NCBI RefSeq assembly: GCF_000023265.1
Contig: NC_013124.1
Location: forward strand, 992,001 to 1,056,000
Source of the DNA: Acidimicrobium ferrooxidans DSM 10331
Lineage (GTDB): Bacteria; Actinomycetota; Acidimicrobiia; Acidimicrobiales; Acidimicrobiaceae
Direction: 5' to 3'
Length of the DNA: 64,000 nucleotides
Made by a program: the position numbers and the translations under genes. Below, in pieces: positions 52,312-61,127 of this stretch. Below the pieces are notes generated by a model. That model ran no database searches. It worked only from the letters and a program-made list of their open reading frames with translations, and was not told the DNA's origin. Position 1 is the stretch's first letter. Each line of letters begins with the position of its first letter.

Positions 52312-55225
52312 TGGCGGTCGCCGAGGTCGGGAGTCGGAAGGCCTCTGGGGTCGGCTTGAGCGGACGCATGAGCCAGCGAGGGCGGCGCGTCCCGTCGGGG
52401 CTGACCTCGCGGGCGGAACGAGCGAGCTCGAGCCAGCGGTGGAACACCTCGCGCGAACGAGCGGTGTCGACGTAGACCTCGGCGTGGCGGTCGCCAGGCT
52501 GGGCTCGGGTCACGGTGACGACCTGGTGCCAGCAGTGCATCCCCGAGATCGGATCGGGGTGCACGCCGAAGGTGAGGTTCTGGTGCACGCCCACGTCGGT
52601 CCACCAGATGCGCTGGGTGTCGGGATCGGCCGACTCGTAGGGCGCGACGCCGTCGGAGGGGTCGAGCGTCCAGCGTGATCCCTGGCGGCGCAGGGCGACG
52701 AGACGCATCATGCCCTTCGATCCGACGTCGCCGAGGCGCCACCGTCCCATGTGGTGCGAGCAGGCGACGACACCGGGACGGATGCCTTCGGTGACCCACG
52801 CCTTGACGACGAAGTAGCCGAGATCGGTGGTGACGCGGACGAGCTCACCGTCGCGCACGCCGATGCGGGCCGCGTCGGTCGGATGGATCCACAGTGGGTT
52901 CGTGTGGGCGATCTCGTCGAGCCACTTCGAGTTGGCCGACCGGGTGTGGATCTGCACGGGCAGGCGGAAGGTCGAGATCAGGGGCATCTGCCCGTCGGCG
53001 AGCTTCGACGGATGGACGTGGCTCGGGATGTAGGTCGGGATGGCGTACTCTGGCCATCCCCACGAGGCGACGGTGGCCGAGTAGAACTCGAGCCGACCGG
53101 AGGGCGTGGGGAAGCCTCGCAGGATCGCGCCGTCGACCTCGACGCCGACGGGCCGACGTCCCTCGTCGTCGGGGCTCGGGTCGCCGGTCGGGACGATGTT
53201 GGCACTCGCGGGCTTCGGAGCTCGAGTCCAGACCCGGCCATGGTCGTCGACGTGGACGTCGTCGAGTTCCTCGGCCGGGACGGGCCGTTCGTAGACCTGG
53301 CCGACCTGGCGCGCGACCTCGAAGGCACCGTAGCGGCGCATGTAGCCGAGCGGCGTGAGGCCCTCCTTGGCCGCGGCTTCGGGGAGTCCTGGCACCGAAT
53401 GCTCGAACATCCAGGCGTAGTACTCCTCGACGGAGAGCTTCTGGCCGGGGTTGGCTCGAGACTCGAAGTAGCGCCGGATACCCAGGGAGCCGTCGGGGTC
53501 GATGCGCCACGACAGCTCGATCCAGAACTCGTTCTCCTCCCACACCTCACCGGGATTGACCTGGCGGGTGTCGGTGACGGTCTCGCCGAGACGCTCACGA
53601 GCCGCTCGGAGCACGGGTTGGCGAAACCCGATCCACTGGCCGTCGTACTGCTCGTAGGAGTGGGTGTCGTGGCGTTCGGAGGCGTGACCCATCGGCAAGA
53701 TGTAGTCCGCGAAGAACGCGGTCTCGTTCCAGGTGGGCGTGAGCGCGACGTAGCACCCGACTTTGTGCTCGTCGAGCAGCATCTCGATCCAGGCAAAGCC
53801 ATCCGGGTTGGTCCACACGGGGTTGTAGACCCTCGTGAAGTACACCTCGAGTCGCTTGCCGTACTCCTCCATGAGGTGCGGGAGCAAGAACGAGAGCTCG
53901 TTCTGGGCAAGTGGATAGTCGACGGGCCAGGACAGCTCCTGCCAGACCTTCGGGTGCGGCGGGACGTGGATCGGTCGTGGCACGAACTTGTTCCAGGCAT
54001 TGAGGTTCGTGCCCCCTGGCGTCGCGACGGCCCCCAGTAGTGCGTTCAGGAGGAACAGCGTCCGAGAGACCTGCCAGCCACCGAGGTTGCCGGCGGCTGC
54101 CGAGCGCCAGGTATGCGTGGCGAGCTGGGTGCCGGCGTCGGCGACGAGCTCGGCGACCTCGCGGAGCGTGGCTTCGTCGACACCGCTCTCCTTGGCCGCG
54201 TACGCGAAGGTGAAGTCGGAGTAGAGCTGCTTGAGCACCCCCACGAAGGCATCGAAGGTCACCGGGAGCTCGGGGTGGACCGCCTCGAGGTACTCGCGCC
54301 AGTTCCACCACCGCTCGACGAAGGCGCGGTTGAAGCGGTCGTGCTGGATCAGGTAGTTCGCGATCGAGAGGTTGATCGCCGCTTCGGAGCCGGGCCACGG
54401 CGACATCCACACGTCCGCGTGCGTCGAGGTGTTCGACAGGCGCGTGTCGGCGACGATGAGCTTCGCGCCGCGCTCGCGGGCTTCGGTGATGCGCTGCGCA
54501 TGAGGGTTGAAGTAGTGACCGGTCTCGAGGTGGGAGCTGATGAGGTAGATCACCTTCGCGTTGGCGAAGTCGGCGCTGGGCCGATCGATCCCGCTCCAGA
54601 ACTGATAGCCAGTTCGTCCACCCGACGAGCACACGTTGGTGTGCGAGTTGTGGCCGTCGACGCCCCAAGCGGCAAGGACACGCTCGGTGAAGCCGTCTTC
54701 CCCAGGACGACCGAGGTGGATCATGATCTCGTTCTGGCGGTCCTCGACGAGCGCCTGGCGGAGGCGACGGGCGAGATCGTCGAGCGCCTCGTCCCAGCTC
54801 ACGCGCTCCCACTTCCCGCTCCCGCGGGCCCCCACCCGCCGAAGGGGGAAGAGGATGCGGTCAGGGTCGGTGATCTGGTTGAGCGTCGCGGGACCCTTGG
54901 CGCAGTTGCGCCCTCGCGAGCCGGGATGTTCGGGGTTGCCCTCGAACTTGCGCACGGCCAAGGTGTCGCGATCGACATAGGCGAGGAGGCCGCAGGCGCT
55001 CTCGCAGTTGAAGCAGGTGGTGGGCACGAGCATCGATCGATGCTCGACGCGCTTCGGCCAGGCGCGCGAGTCGAGCTCGACCCAGTCGTCCCAGCGCTCC
55101 TTGGGCGGGAAGCTCGCGAGGTCGATGCGCGAGGGCCCCTGGTAGAAGGTTTCCCCGCGTGCCTCGGTCTGCTCGCGGAGCGCGCGAATGCGAGCCGAGA
55201 GAGATTCGACGTCGTTCGTAGCCAT
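52292..55225 (-). CDS. Molybdopterin oxidoreductase catalytic subunit (PsrA/PhsA-like)
   Basis: 977 residues from ATG 55225 with CGGAGGT upstream. FeS motif CFNCESACG plus GRNCAKGPATLNQI; molybdopterin domains with VSWDEALDDLARRLRQAL, a probable Mo-ligand Cys in HTNVCSSGGRTGYQFW, TGHYFNPHAQRITEARERGA and YILPMGHASERHDTHSYEQY; and a C-terminal dinucleotide-binding domain (IHTRSANSKWLDEIAHTNPL). No twin-arginine signal is visible at the chosen start, so the subunit is probably cytoplasmic. Relatives handle polysulfide, thiosulfate, tetrathionate or sulfite (SoeA). The exact substrate cannot be read. Confidence 0.87.
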   Translation of the reverse strand: MATNDVESLSARIRALREQTEARGETFYQGPSRIDLASFPPKERWDDWVELDSRAWPKRVEHRSMLVPTTCFNCESACGLLAYVDRDTLAVRKFEGNPEHPGSRGRNCAKGPATLNQITDPDRILFPLRRVGARGSGKWERVSWDEALDDLARRLRQALVEDRQNEIMIHLGRPGEDGFTERVLAAWGVDGHNSHTNVCSSGGRTGYQFWSGIDRPSADFANAKVIYLISSHLETGHYFNPHAQRITEARERGAKLIVADTRLSNTSTHADVWMSPWPGSEAAINLSIANYLIQHDRFNRAFVERWWNWREYLEAVHPELPVTFDAFVGVLKQLYSDFTFAYAAKESGVDEATLREVAELVADAGTQLATHTWRSAAAGNLGGWQVSRTLFLLNALLGAVATPGGTNLNAWNKFVPRPIHVPPHPKVWQELSWPVDYPLAQNELSFLLPHLMEEYGKRLEVYFTRVYNPVWTNPDGFAWIEMLLDEHKVGCYVALTPTWNETAFFADYILPMGHASERHDTHSYEQYDGQWIGFRQPVLRAARERLGETVTDTRQVNPGEVWEENEFWIELSWRIDPDGSLGIRRYFESRANPGQKLSVEEYYAWMFEHSVPGLPEAAAKEGLTPLGYMRRYGAFEVARQVGQVYERPVPAEELDDVHVDDHGRVWTRAPKPASANIVPTGDPSPDDEGRRPVGVEVDGAILRGFPTPSGRLEFYSATVASWGWPEYAIPTYIPSHVHPSKLADGQMPLISTFRLPVQIHTRSANSKWLDEIAHTNPLWIHPTDAARIGVRDGELVRVTTDLGYFVVKAWVTEGIRPGVVACSHHMGRWRLGDVGSKGMMRLVALRRQGSRWTLDPSDGVAPYESADPDTQRIWWTDVGVHQNLTFGVHPDPISGMHCWHQVVTVTRAQPGDRHAEVYVDTARSREVFHRWLELARSAREVSPDGTRRPRWLMRPLKPTPEAFRLPTSATASEPTRQ

Positions 55226-55245
55226 GGTGGTCGTACCTCCGAGGG

Positions 55246-56784
55246 TTACGCCAACGGGACGCGTTGGCCGGCTTGGACGTAGGCGTGTTCGAGCGGGAGG
55301 ATGCACAGGAGCGCTGCTGCGGCAAGGGCCATGCCGAGCGGGGTGAGGATCCCGACGAGATCGAGCGCGAATCCCAGCCAGAAGAGGCGCCCGAGTGCGC
55401 CGTGGGTCATCTCCCACACGGCAAGGTGGGCCTTGGCCGTGGGGTGCGTGATGGTGATCTCACCCACCACGAGCAGCGCGTTCAGGATCGCGAGCGCGCC
55501 TGTGAGACGCTCGAGGTAGCCGACCGTCGAGCCGGGATCGGTGATGGCCGCGACGAAGACGCTGACGGCCGATCCGAGCAGGAGCGCCTGGATGACGAGG
55601 TGGATCGGCATCAGGGGGCTCTGCCAGAGATCGCGTGCTTTGGCTTGGGCGAACAGGAACGCGGTATAGAGCGCCGCGAGTGCGGCAAGGGGAATCCCCG
55701 GGATGGCGAGGATGCCCATGGCGGTCGAGCTGTGCAGGATGCCGGCGATGAGGGTCAGCGTGTCGATGCCGCCGAAGAGGAGGAGTCCGTAGCCCCCCCT
55801 GACGAGCCAGCTCTCGGGTCGACCCTTGAGGAAGAGCAGGTAGAAGCGTTCGGGATGCTTGAGGTCGCCGATCAGGAGCCCCCCGGTGATCGCGAGGAAG
55901 GCGAGCGAGATCGACGGTCCCCAGATGCGGACGAGGTCCGACGAGAACGGCAGCTTCCCGAGCAACCACAGCGTGATCGGCACGAGGTAGGCACCGGCCG
56001 AGAGGCCCTTCGTCCAGGTGTAGAGGCTGACCAGGCCGCCCCACGGTGCATTGTGGGCGACGTCGTAGACCAGCTTGGCCTTGGCCGACGAGTTCGGCAC
56101 GTGGGCGTCGGCCGGGTGGCCCGAGGCGATGACGTGCGGTCCGCTCGGGATCTGGGACCACATGTACGTATCGCCGCGCGGACGCTCGGCCGCGATGGGA
56201 TCCAGGGTTGCCTGGTGTGCGCCGCGATAGAACAGCTTCGGACGGGTCCCCTTCTCCGGGTTGCGCACGGCCACCGGGGTGCGGTGGACGACGCGGGTCG
56301 CGCGTGCGGTGTCGTCCTCGAGCTTGCCGATGAGGATGGCCTCGGTCGGGCAGACGACGACGCACGCCGGTTCGAGGCCGATGTCGAGACGATGCGCACA
56401 GAAGTTGCACTTCTCGGCGGAGTGGTCCTCGGGATTGATGAAGATGGCGTCGTAGGGGCATGCGGCCATGCACGCCTTGCAGCCGATGCAGATGGCCTTG
56501 TTGAAATCGACGATGCCATCGGGTCGCTGATACATCGCCCCAGTCGGGCAGGCCGCGACGCACGGTGGGTTGGTGCACTGGTTGCAGCGTGTGACCTGGA
56601 ACGAGCGCCGAACCTGCGGGAACGTACCGACCTCGACGGCCTTGACGTAGGTCCGCGTCACCCCCAGCGGGACCTGGTTCTCCGACTTGCACGCGGTCGT
56701 GCACGCATGGCAGCCGATGCACTTGGTTTGATCCAGGACCTTGATCCAGGTCTCTTTGGATGTCGTCCGTTGCTCCGTGAGCAC
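55246..56784 (-). CDS. Fused FeS electron-transfer and NrfD-like membrane subunit (PsrB-PsrC fusion)
   Basis: 512 residues from GTG 56784; ATG 56832 would add 16 residues. Residues ~1-190 are a four-cluster ferredoxin-like subunit (CIGCHACTTACKSENQVP, CNQCTNPPCVAACPTGAMY, CIGCKACMAACPYDAIF, CNFCAHRLDIGLEPACVVVC). Residues ~235-510 are an eight- or nine-helix NrfD/PsrC-type membrane domain (GLVSLYTWTKGLSAGAYLV). In most bacteria these are separate genes. The protein should link the catalytic subunit to the quinone pool. It is the first gene of the psr-like operon. Confidence 0.88.
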   Translation of the reverse strand: MLTEQRTTSKETWIKVLDQTKCIGCHACTTACKSENQVPLGVTRTYVKAVEVGTFPQVRRSFQVTRCNQCTNPPCVAACPTGAMYQRPDGIVDFNKAICIGCKACMAACPYDAIFINPEDHSAEKCNFCAHRLDIGLEPACVVVCPTEAILIGKLEDDTARATRVVHRTPVAVRNPEKGTRPKLFYRGAHQATLDPIAAERPRGDTYMWSQIPSGPHVIASGHPADAHVPNSSAKAKLVYDVAHNAPWGGLVSLYTWTKGLSAGAYLVPITLWLLGKLPFSSDLVRIWGPSISLAFLAITGGLLIGDLKHPERFYLLFLKGRPESWLVRGGYGLLLFGGIDTLTLIAGILHSSTAMGILAIPGIPLAALAALYTAFLFAQAKARDLWQSPLMPIHLVIQALLLGSAVSVFVAAITDPGSTVGYLERLTGALAILNALLVVGEITITHPTAKAHLAVWEMTHGALGRLFWLGFALDLVGILTPLGMALAAAALLCILPLEHAYVQAGQRVPLA

Positions 56785-56848
56785 GCTCGCCCCACCCCCT
56801 GCAGCACACAGCCGTGCGTACGATCGGCGCACGCACGCATGTCAACGC

Positions 56849-56863
56849 ATACCCAGTGGGGAT
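56849..56863. promoter_or_regulatory. Candidate operator upstream of the Psr-like operon
   Basis: ATACCCAGTGGGGAT, a quasi-palindrome like the element at 47259-47274, lies about 65 bases before the fused-subunit start and directly upstream of a minus-strand TTGACA (56845-56840) that could be a -35 box. No good -10 is seen. Confidence 0.35.
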
Positions 56864-57065
56864 TCTAGGAACGTGCTGCGGCTACGTCCAGGAGGCGCCA
56901 CGGCGGCCCCGGGACGACAAAGGCAGCCCATCAGGGCGTGTGAGCTGCGATGATGGGCGATTCTGCCGCCAGAGGCTCACAGCTGGCCGGGTGGCGAGAT
57001 GTGAGCCCTGGCAACGCTATTGCCTGCGTGACAGGCGTTATTCGAGGAGTGATCGAGCCGCAGAA

Positions 57066-57311
57066 TTAGCGCATCGCGTGTTCGCGCTCGGCTCGGGCGC
57101 AGAAGGCGCAGCCGACGGTCGTTCGATCGCCGAAGAGCCGATAGAGCGGGCAGTAGCCGGTCAGCCCGGTGATCAGCATGATGGCCGCGAGCGCGTAGAG
57201 AACAACGCTGCCGACGCTGCCGTTGCCGACCATGACGCCAAGCGCCCAGAACACTGGCGTCGCGACGACGATCCGCAGTGCTCGATCCCAGATACCCATG
57301 TTCCGTCGCAT
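57066..57311 (-). CDS. DUF2892 (YgaP-like) small membrane protein
   Basis: 81 residues from ATG 57311 with AAGGAGG upstream. Starts MRRNMGIWDRALRIVVATPV, typical of DUF2892 (N-MxxxDRxxRxxxG), then two membrane helices and a CPLY segment (TGLTGYCPLYRLFG) also typical of the family. An additional CAFC pair lies near the C-terminus. The domain is the membrane part of the rhodanese YgaP and often occurs near sulfur genes. A small hairpin (57022-57036) follows the gene. Confidence 0.85.
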   Translation of the reverse strand: MRRNMGIWDRALRIVVATPVFWALGVMVGNGSVGSVVLYALAAIMLITGLTGYCPLYRLFGDRTTVGCAFCARAEREHAMR

Positions 57312-57397
57312 TGGTGCCTCCTTGAGTGGTCCTAGACCATCCAACGCGCGGCTCCGACGAGCAACGTCCCGGGCGGCACCGACAAGCGACGAGGGTC

Positions 57398-59941
57398 CTA
57401 GGAGGTCGGGACCTTCGTCCGACGACGGGTGAGGACGAGAGCCCCTACGAACCAGGCGGCGAGGCCGAGGGCGCTCGCGGCGAGGCCCTCGCCGAACCGT
57501 GGAGCGTGGTAGCTCATGACGAGGTGCTGGCGCCCAGCTCCGACGTCGACGGTCATCTGATCGGAAGGGCTGGAACCAACGGGAGCCGGGTGACCGTCGA
57601 GCTGGGCCGACCAGCCGGGCGCCCACGCGAAGGGGAGGACGAGCCGGGTCGGGTGGGTCGTGACGACGGTCGCCGTGATGGTGCCCGATGCAGCTTGGGA
57701 GGCGTCGAGGACGCGCAGGCCCTGCTCGGGCTCGATCCAGTGGGCGGGCTCAGGGAGCTCGAATGCGAGTGCTGCGCCCCGAACGATCAGTTCGTGCCAA
57801 CTGCTCGGAGCGAGGGCAGTGTCGAGCGGGCCACCGAGGAGGTAGGCGCCGCTCGAAGCGACGGCGACGACACGGACGGGGAGCGTGGCGCCCTTGGAAG
57901 CGCTGAGACGGACGCTCTGGACCGTCTCGCCGCCGGGAATGGCGAGCTGGACGGACGATGCCCGGTGCTCGGTCGCGGCCTGGATCGTCGCGCCGCTCGT
58001 GAGCGTCACGCTCATGGCCAGGCGTCGGACGGGACTGGCGACGGTGGCGGTGAGCTTCGTGACGCCGGTGAGATCGCCGGCGTAGACGTCGAGGCGACCG
58101 TCGCGGAGCGAGAGCGGAGATGACGCGGGGAGTCGGGACGCCGTCGGAGCTTCCGTGGCGAAGTAGCGGCGTGAGGTGACGACGAGGCGGACATTGAAGT
58201 CGCGAACCAAGGTGGACAGATCGGCCGGATCGAACGTCGACTCCGGCTTGGTGCCGGTGGCGGCGTCGTAGCGAGCGAGGCCGAGCGAGCTGTAGCCCGA
58301 GGCCGACAGTGTGTGGGCGTAGATGTTGGTGTCGGGCTGCGCGTCGGTCGCGATCAGGCTCTCGTAGAGATAGAGCTCAGGGTCGTAGACGACGTAGCGC
58401 AGAGGTCGTCGGAGCAACGATGCGACCGTCGGTGCCGTCGGCATTCGCACCGGTGGCGAGAGCGACGAGAGCAGCGGGAACTCGAGGACTTGGTTGGCGA
58501 CGTCGAGGACGAGGACGAGGACGAGGATGCGCAGGGCCCAACCGCGCAAGGGCGAGCCGAGGAGCACGATGGTCGCCGCTCCCACGGCGATGGCCATGAC
58601 GACGAGGTAGCCGCGCAGTGCGGCGAGGGAGATCCCTGTGGGCAGCGACACCACGTTGAAGTGTTCGAGCAGCGCAGCGGGCGCGACGATCTCGACGAGC
58701 GCAAAGCCCACGGCGAGGGTGCCAAAGACGATGAGTGCCACTCGAGTCGGGAGGTGGTGGCGGAAGGAGTCGGGGTGGGCAAGTGCCCAGTCGGCGCTGC
58801 CGGCCGCGAGGAGCACGGCGGCGAAGTCGACCCCGATGAGGTAACGGGACGCGAGTCGCTGGAGGTCGAACAGCGGGAGCCGGTAGACGAGGTGCGCGAA
58901 CGGCGTGTGGCCACCGAGTGCGAACAGCATGCTGAGCACCGCCGCACTCCACAGGGCAGGTGCTGCACCACGTCGGAGCGTGCTCGCACGGGGACGCACG
59001 GCTGCGAGGAGGAGGAAGGCGAGGCCGAGCGCGGTGATCGAGACGTTGATCTCGTAGGGGTTGTAGTTGCCGAAGTAGGAGATCAGCTCTCCCCCAAAAG
59101 CCATGGGATAGACGGCGAGCGGCGTGAAGATCCCCGAAAACGGTCCGGCACCGGCGTAGTGCGGGGGCAGGTGGGCTCGCGTCGACAGGGCGGTAAAGGC
59201 GAGCCCGGGTACCCACTGGATCGCTGCGAGCATGAGTGCTTCGAGCGCGCAGATCGCGATGACGACGAGATCACGAACGTCGAGTCGTCGCCCGAGGGTC
59301 CACACGACGGCGGCCACCGCCAAGACGACGAGGCCCGCGAGCATGGCTTCGGGCGCGCCGGCGAGCACGTCGAGCGCGAAGCCGGCAGCGAGCCCGAGGG
59401 CGTTGGCAAGTCGAGAGGAGCGTCCGTAGGCGAGGCGAGCCAGGAAGACGAAGGCAAGCATCCATCCCGCGTCGCCTTCGATCATGTCGAGGTGGACACT
59501 CTGGCCGATCGCCGCACCCGTGAGGGCGAGGACGAGGCCGGCGACGGTGGCGACCTTGACCCCGATGCCCAGGGTTCGCGCCGAGAGATACCCCGACAGT
59601 GCGATGGTCGCGAAGGCGGATCCGGCGGCGACGGAGAAGGCGAGCCCCGTCGGGAGGACGATGAACGGGATGATGAAGGGGCTGAAGGCACCCGCGTTGA
59701 AGCCAGCGGCGAGGGGCACGCCGCTCCAGATGGCGGGATCCCACAGTGGCCAGGAGCCATGGCGCAGGTCGAGGCCGACGAGCGTGCGAAGCGGTGCGTT
59801 CTGCGTCGCGTTGTCGCCAAAGAGGAGTGGGTGCCCCGCGAGTGCCGGGACGACGAAGAGGACGATCGGGACGACGATGAGGATGACGACGGCTCGGCGC
59901 GCACCGGCATCGCCCGTGGTCGTCAGCGCGGCGCGATCCAT
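57398..59941 (-). CDS. YfhO-like multi-spanning membrane protein
   Basis: 847 residues from ATG 59941, overlapping the glycosyltransferase stop by 19 bases. About twelve membrane segments are followed by an extracytoplasmic region (residues ~500-810) and a last helix (LAASALGLAAWFVGALVLT). Early loop motif LRHGSWPLWDPAIWSGVPLA is characteristic of YfhO-type proteins, which are thought to modify cell-surface polymers with sugars carried on undecaprenyl phosphate. The partner glycosyltransferase encoded upstream fits that role. Confidence 0.8.
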   Translation of the reverse strand: MDRAALTTTGDAGARRAVVILIVVPIVLFVVPALAGHPLLFGDNATQNAPLRTLVGLDLRHGSWPLWDPAIWSGVPLAAGFNAGAFSPFIIPFIVLPTGLAFSVAAGSAFATIALSGYLSARTLGIGVKVATVAGLVLALTGAAIGQSVHLDMIEGDAGWMLAFVFLARLAYGRSSRLANALGLAAGFALDVLAGAPEAMLAGLVVLAVAAVVWTLGRRLDVRDLVVIAICALEALMLAAIQWVPGLAFTALSTRAHLPPHYAGAGPFSGIFTPLAVYPMAFGGELISYFGNYNPYEINVSITALGLAFLLLAAVRPRASTLRRGAAPALWSAAVLSMLFALGGHTPFAHLVYRLPLFDLQRLASRYLIGVDFAAVLLAAGSADWALAHPDSFRHHLPTRVALIVFGTLAVGFALVEIVAPAALLEHFNVVSLPTGISLAALRGYLVVMAIAVGAATIVLLGSPLRGWALRILVLVLVLDVANQVLEFPLLSSLSPPVRMPTAPTVASLLRRPLRYVVYDPELYLYESLIATDAQPDTNIYAHTLSASGYSSLGLARYDAATGTKPESTFDPADLSTLVRDFNVRLVVTSRRYFATEAPTASRLPASSPLSLRDGRLDVYAGDLTGVTKLTATVASPVRRLAMSVTLTSGATIQAATEHRASSVQLAIPGGETVQSVRLSASKGATLPVRVVAVASSGAYLLGGPLDTALAPSSWHELIVRGAALAFELPEPAHWIEPEQGLRVLDASQAASGTITATVVTTHPTRLVLPFAWAPGWSAQLDGHPAPVGSSPSDQMTVDVGAGRQHLVMSYHAPRFGEGLAASALGLAAWFVGALVLTRRRTKVPTS

Positions 59942-60783
59942 CGCTCACGAAGATAGGTACGCGCCACCACGCGCCCATAGCGCAGGCCGTAGCGCCAGTT
60001 GCGGCCCTTCTTCGAGGTGCCGGCGCGGCGAGCGACCATCGTGACAGGGAACTCGACGATCGTTGCGCCGGCGAACGCTGCGGCGAGGAGGAGTTCGGCG
60101 GATTGGTACTGGGGCTGGTCGAGCCGGAGCCGTCCGAGGAGCTCGGCCGCGATGACGCGGATACCCGATGACGTGTCCCCGACCCGCTGACCGATGAGCG
60201 CGGACACGACGAGCGAGAAGACTCGAACGCCAAGGTCGCGGATGGGGTCGCCCACCGTGCTCGTGCCGAGTCGGCGTGAGCCTTGTGCGAACGTGGCGAC
60301 GTGGTGATCGACGAGATCCACGCCCGTCGCAAGGTCGGCTGGGTCCCACTGGCCATCGGCGTCGACGATGCCGACGATGCGTGCGCCCCGACGGATCGCG
60401 AGGAGGTAACCGAGACGGAGTGCAGCGCCTTGGCCGCGGTTGATCGGGACGTCGAGGACGAGCGCACCTTCGCGGCGTGCCACGTCGACGGTGGCGTCTC
60501 GGGAACCATCGGACACGACGACGACGAGCGGTGGTGAGCCGGCGAGCTGTCGGGGCACGCGCCGGATGACGTCGGCGATGGTGGCTTCCTCGTCGAATGC
60601 GGGGATGACCACCATGACTGCCGCCTCGGGCAACCTCGGGTTGTCGTCGTCGAAGCGTGCGAGGACGAGGCGGTCGATGGCGTCATCCGGGTCGAAGGCT
60701 GCGCTGCGCACGTCGGGTGTGACGCGCACGGGACCACCACCTTTCTCGAGCCGGATCCTCGCGATGTCCGAGGCTCGGCTCAT
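59923..60783 (-). CDS. Family 2 glycosyltransferase (polyprenyl-phosphate type)
   Basis: 286 residues from ATG 60783. GT-A fold motifs: VMVVIPAFDEEATIADVI, LVVVVSDGSRDATVDVA, NRGQGAALRLGYLLA and IVGIVDADGQWDP (DxD). Resembles DPM1/DPG synthase-like enzymes that make polyprenyl-phosphate sugars. There are no obvious membrane helices at the C-terminus. It is coupled to the YfhO-like gene by a 19-base overlap, suggesting that it supplies the lipid-linked sugar. Confidence 0.9.
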   Translation of the reverse strand: MSRASDIARIRLEKGGGPVRVTPDVRSAAFDPDDAIDRLVLARFDDDNPRLPEAAVMVVIPAFDEEATIADVIRRVPRQLAGSPPLVVVVSDGSRDATVDVARREGALVLDVPINRGQGAALRLGYLLAIRRGARIVGIVDADGQWDPADLATGVDLVDHHVATFAQGSRRLGTSTVGDPIRDLGVRVFSLVVSALIGQRVGDTSSGIRVIAAELLGRLRLDQPQYQSAELLLAAAFAGATIVEFPVTMVARRAGTSKKGRNWRYGLRYGRVVARTYLRERWIAPR

Positions 60784-61127
60784 CCTAGGGGCGCGCGCGA
60801 GGAGGCCAGGGCCGAGCGCTGCGAAGGCGGCGCGAACAGCGCCACCGCGGCCCCGATCGGTGCTAGCATGCGCTGGCACAAACCCTACGGATAGGGTGCG
60901 AACGACACACGAGGGCACTAGTTCTGTGGTAGCGTTTCGCAACACGGTCGATCGGCTACGGACGGTGGTGGATCGGGGTTCGGGGCTGGAGGCCTCCAGT
61001 CCAGAGGTGGAGGACGAGCAACGTCGGTGGGCTGCGTCGGTCGGATGGGACGCACGTTCACGCGGTCGTGACTCAGCAGGCCAACGGACGTTGGCCTGAC
61101 CAAGAAGGGGAGTGAGAGGGAGGCGCA
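60784..61127. other. Divergent intergenic region between glycosyltransferase and nrdJ
   Basis: 344 bases without a credible gene. It holds the palindrome at 60882-60897 and a perfect 14-bp palindrome CTGGAGGCCTCCAG (60986-60999). Promoters for both flanking genes should lie here. I searched for a cobalamin riboswitch core and did not find convincing conserved boxes. Confidence 0.5.
60882..60897. promoter_or_regulatory. 16-bp palindrome upstream of nrdJ (possible NrdR-like site)
   Basis: ACCCTA-CGGA-TAGGGT, perfect 6-bp arms. Its length and A-C...G-T ends resemble NrdR boxes, but only about ten of sixteen positions fit the consensus, so the assignment is weak. Confidence 0.3.

Noticed and set aside
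52751-54040. 429-codon plus-strand frame opposite the molybdoenzyme gene
   Set aside because: Antisense shadow without motifs; the minus frame carries cofactor-binding sites.
60784-61127. Cobalamin riboswitch upstream of nrdJ
   Set aside because: No convincing B12 box or conserved helix set could be found; a covariance-model search would be decisive.
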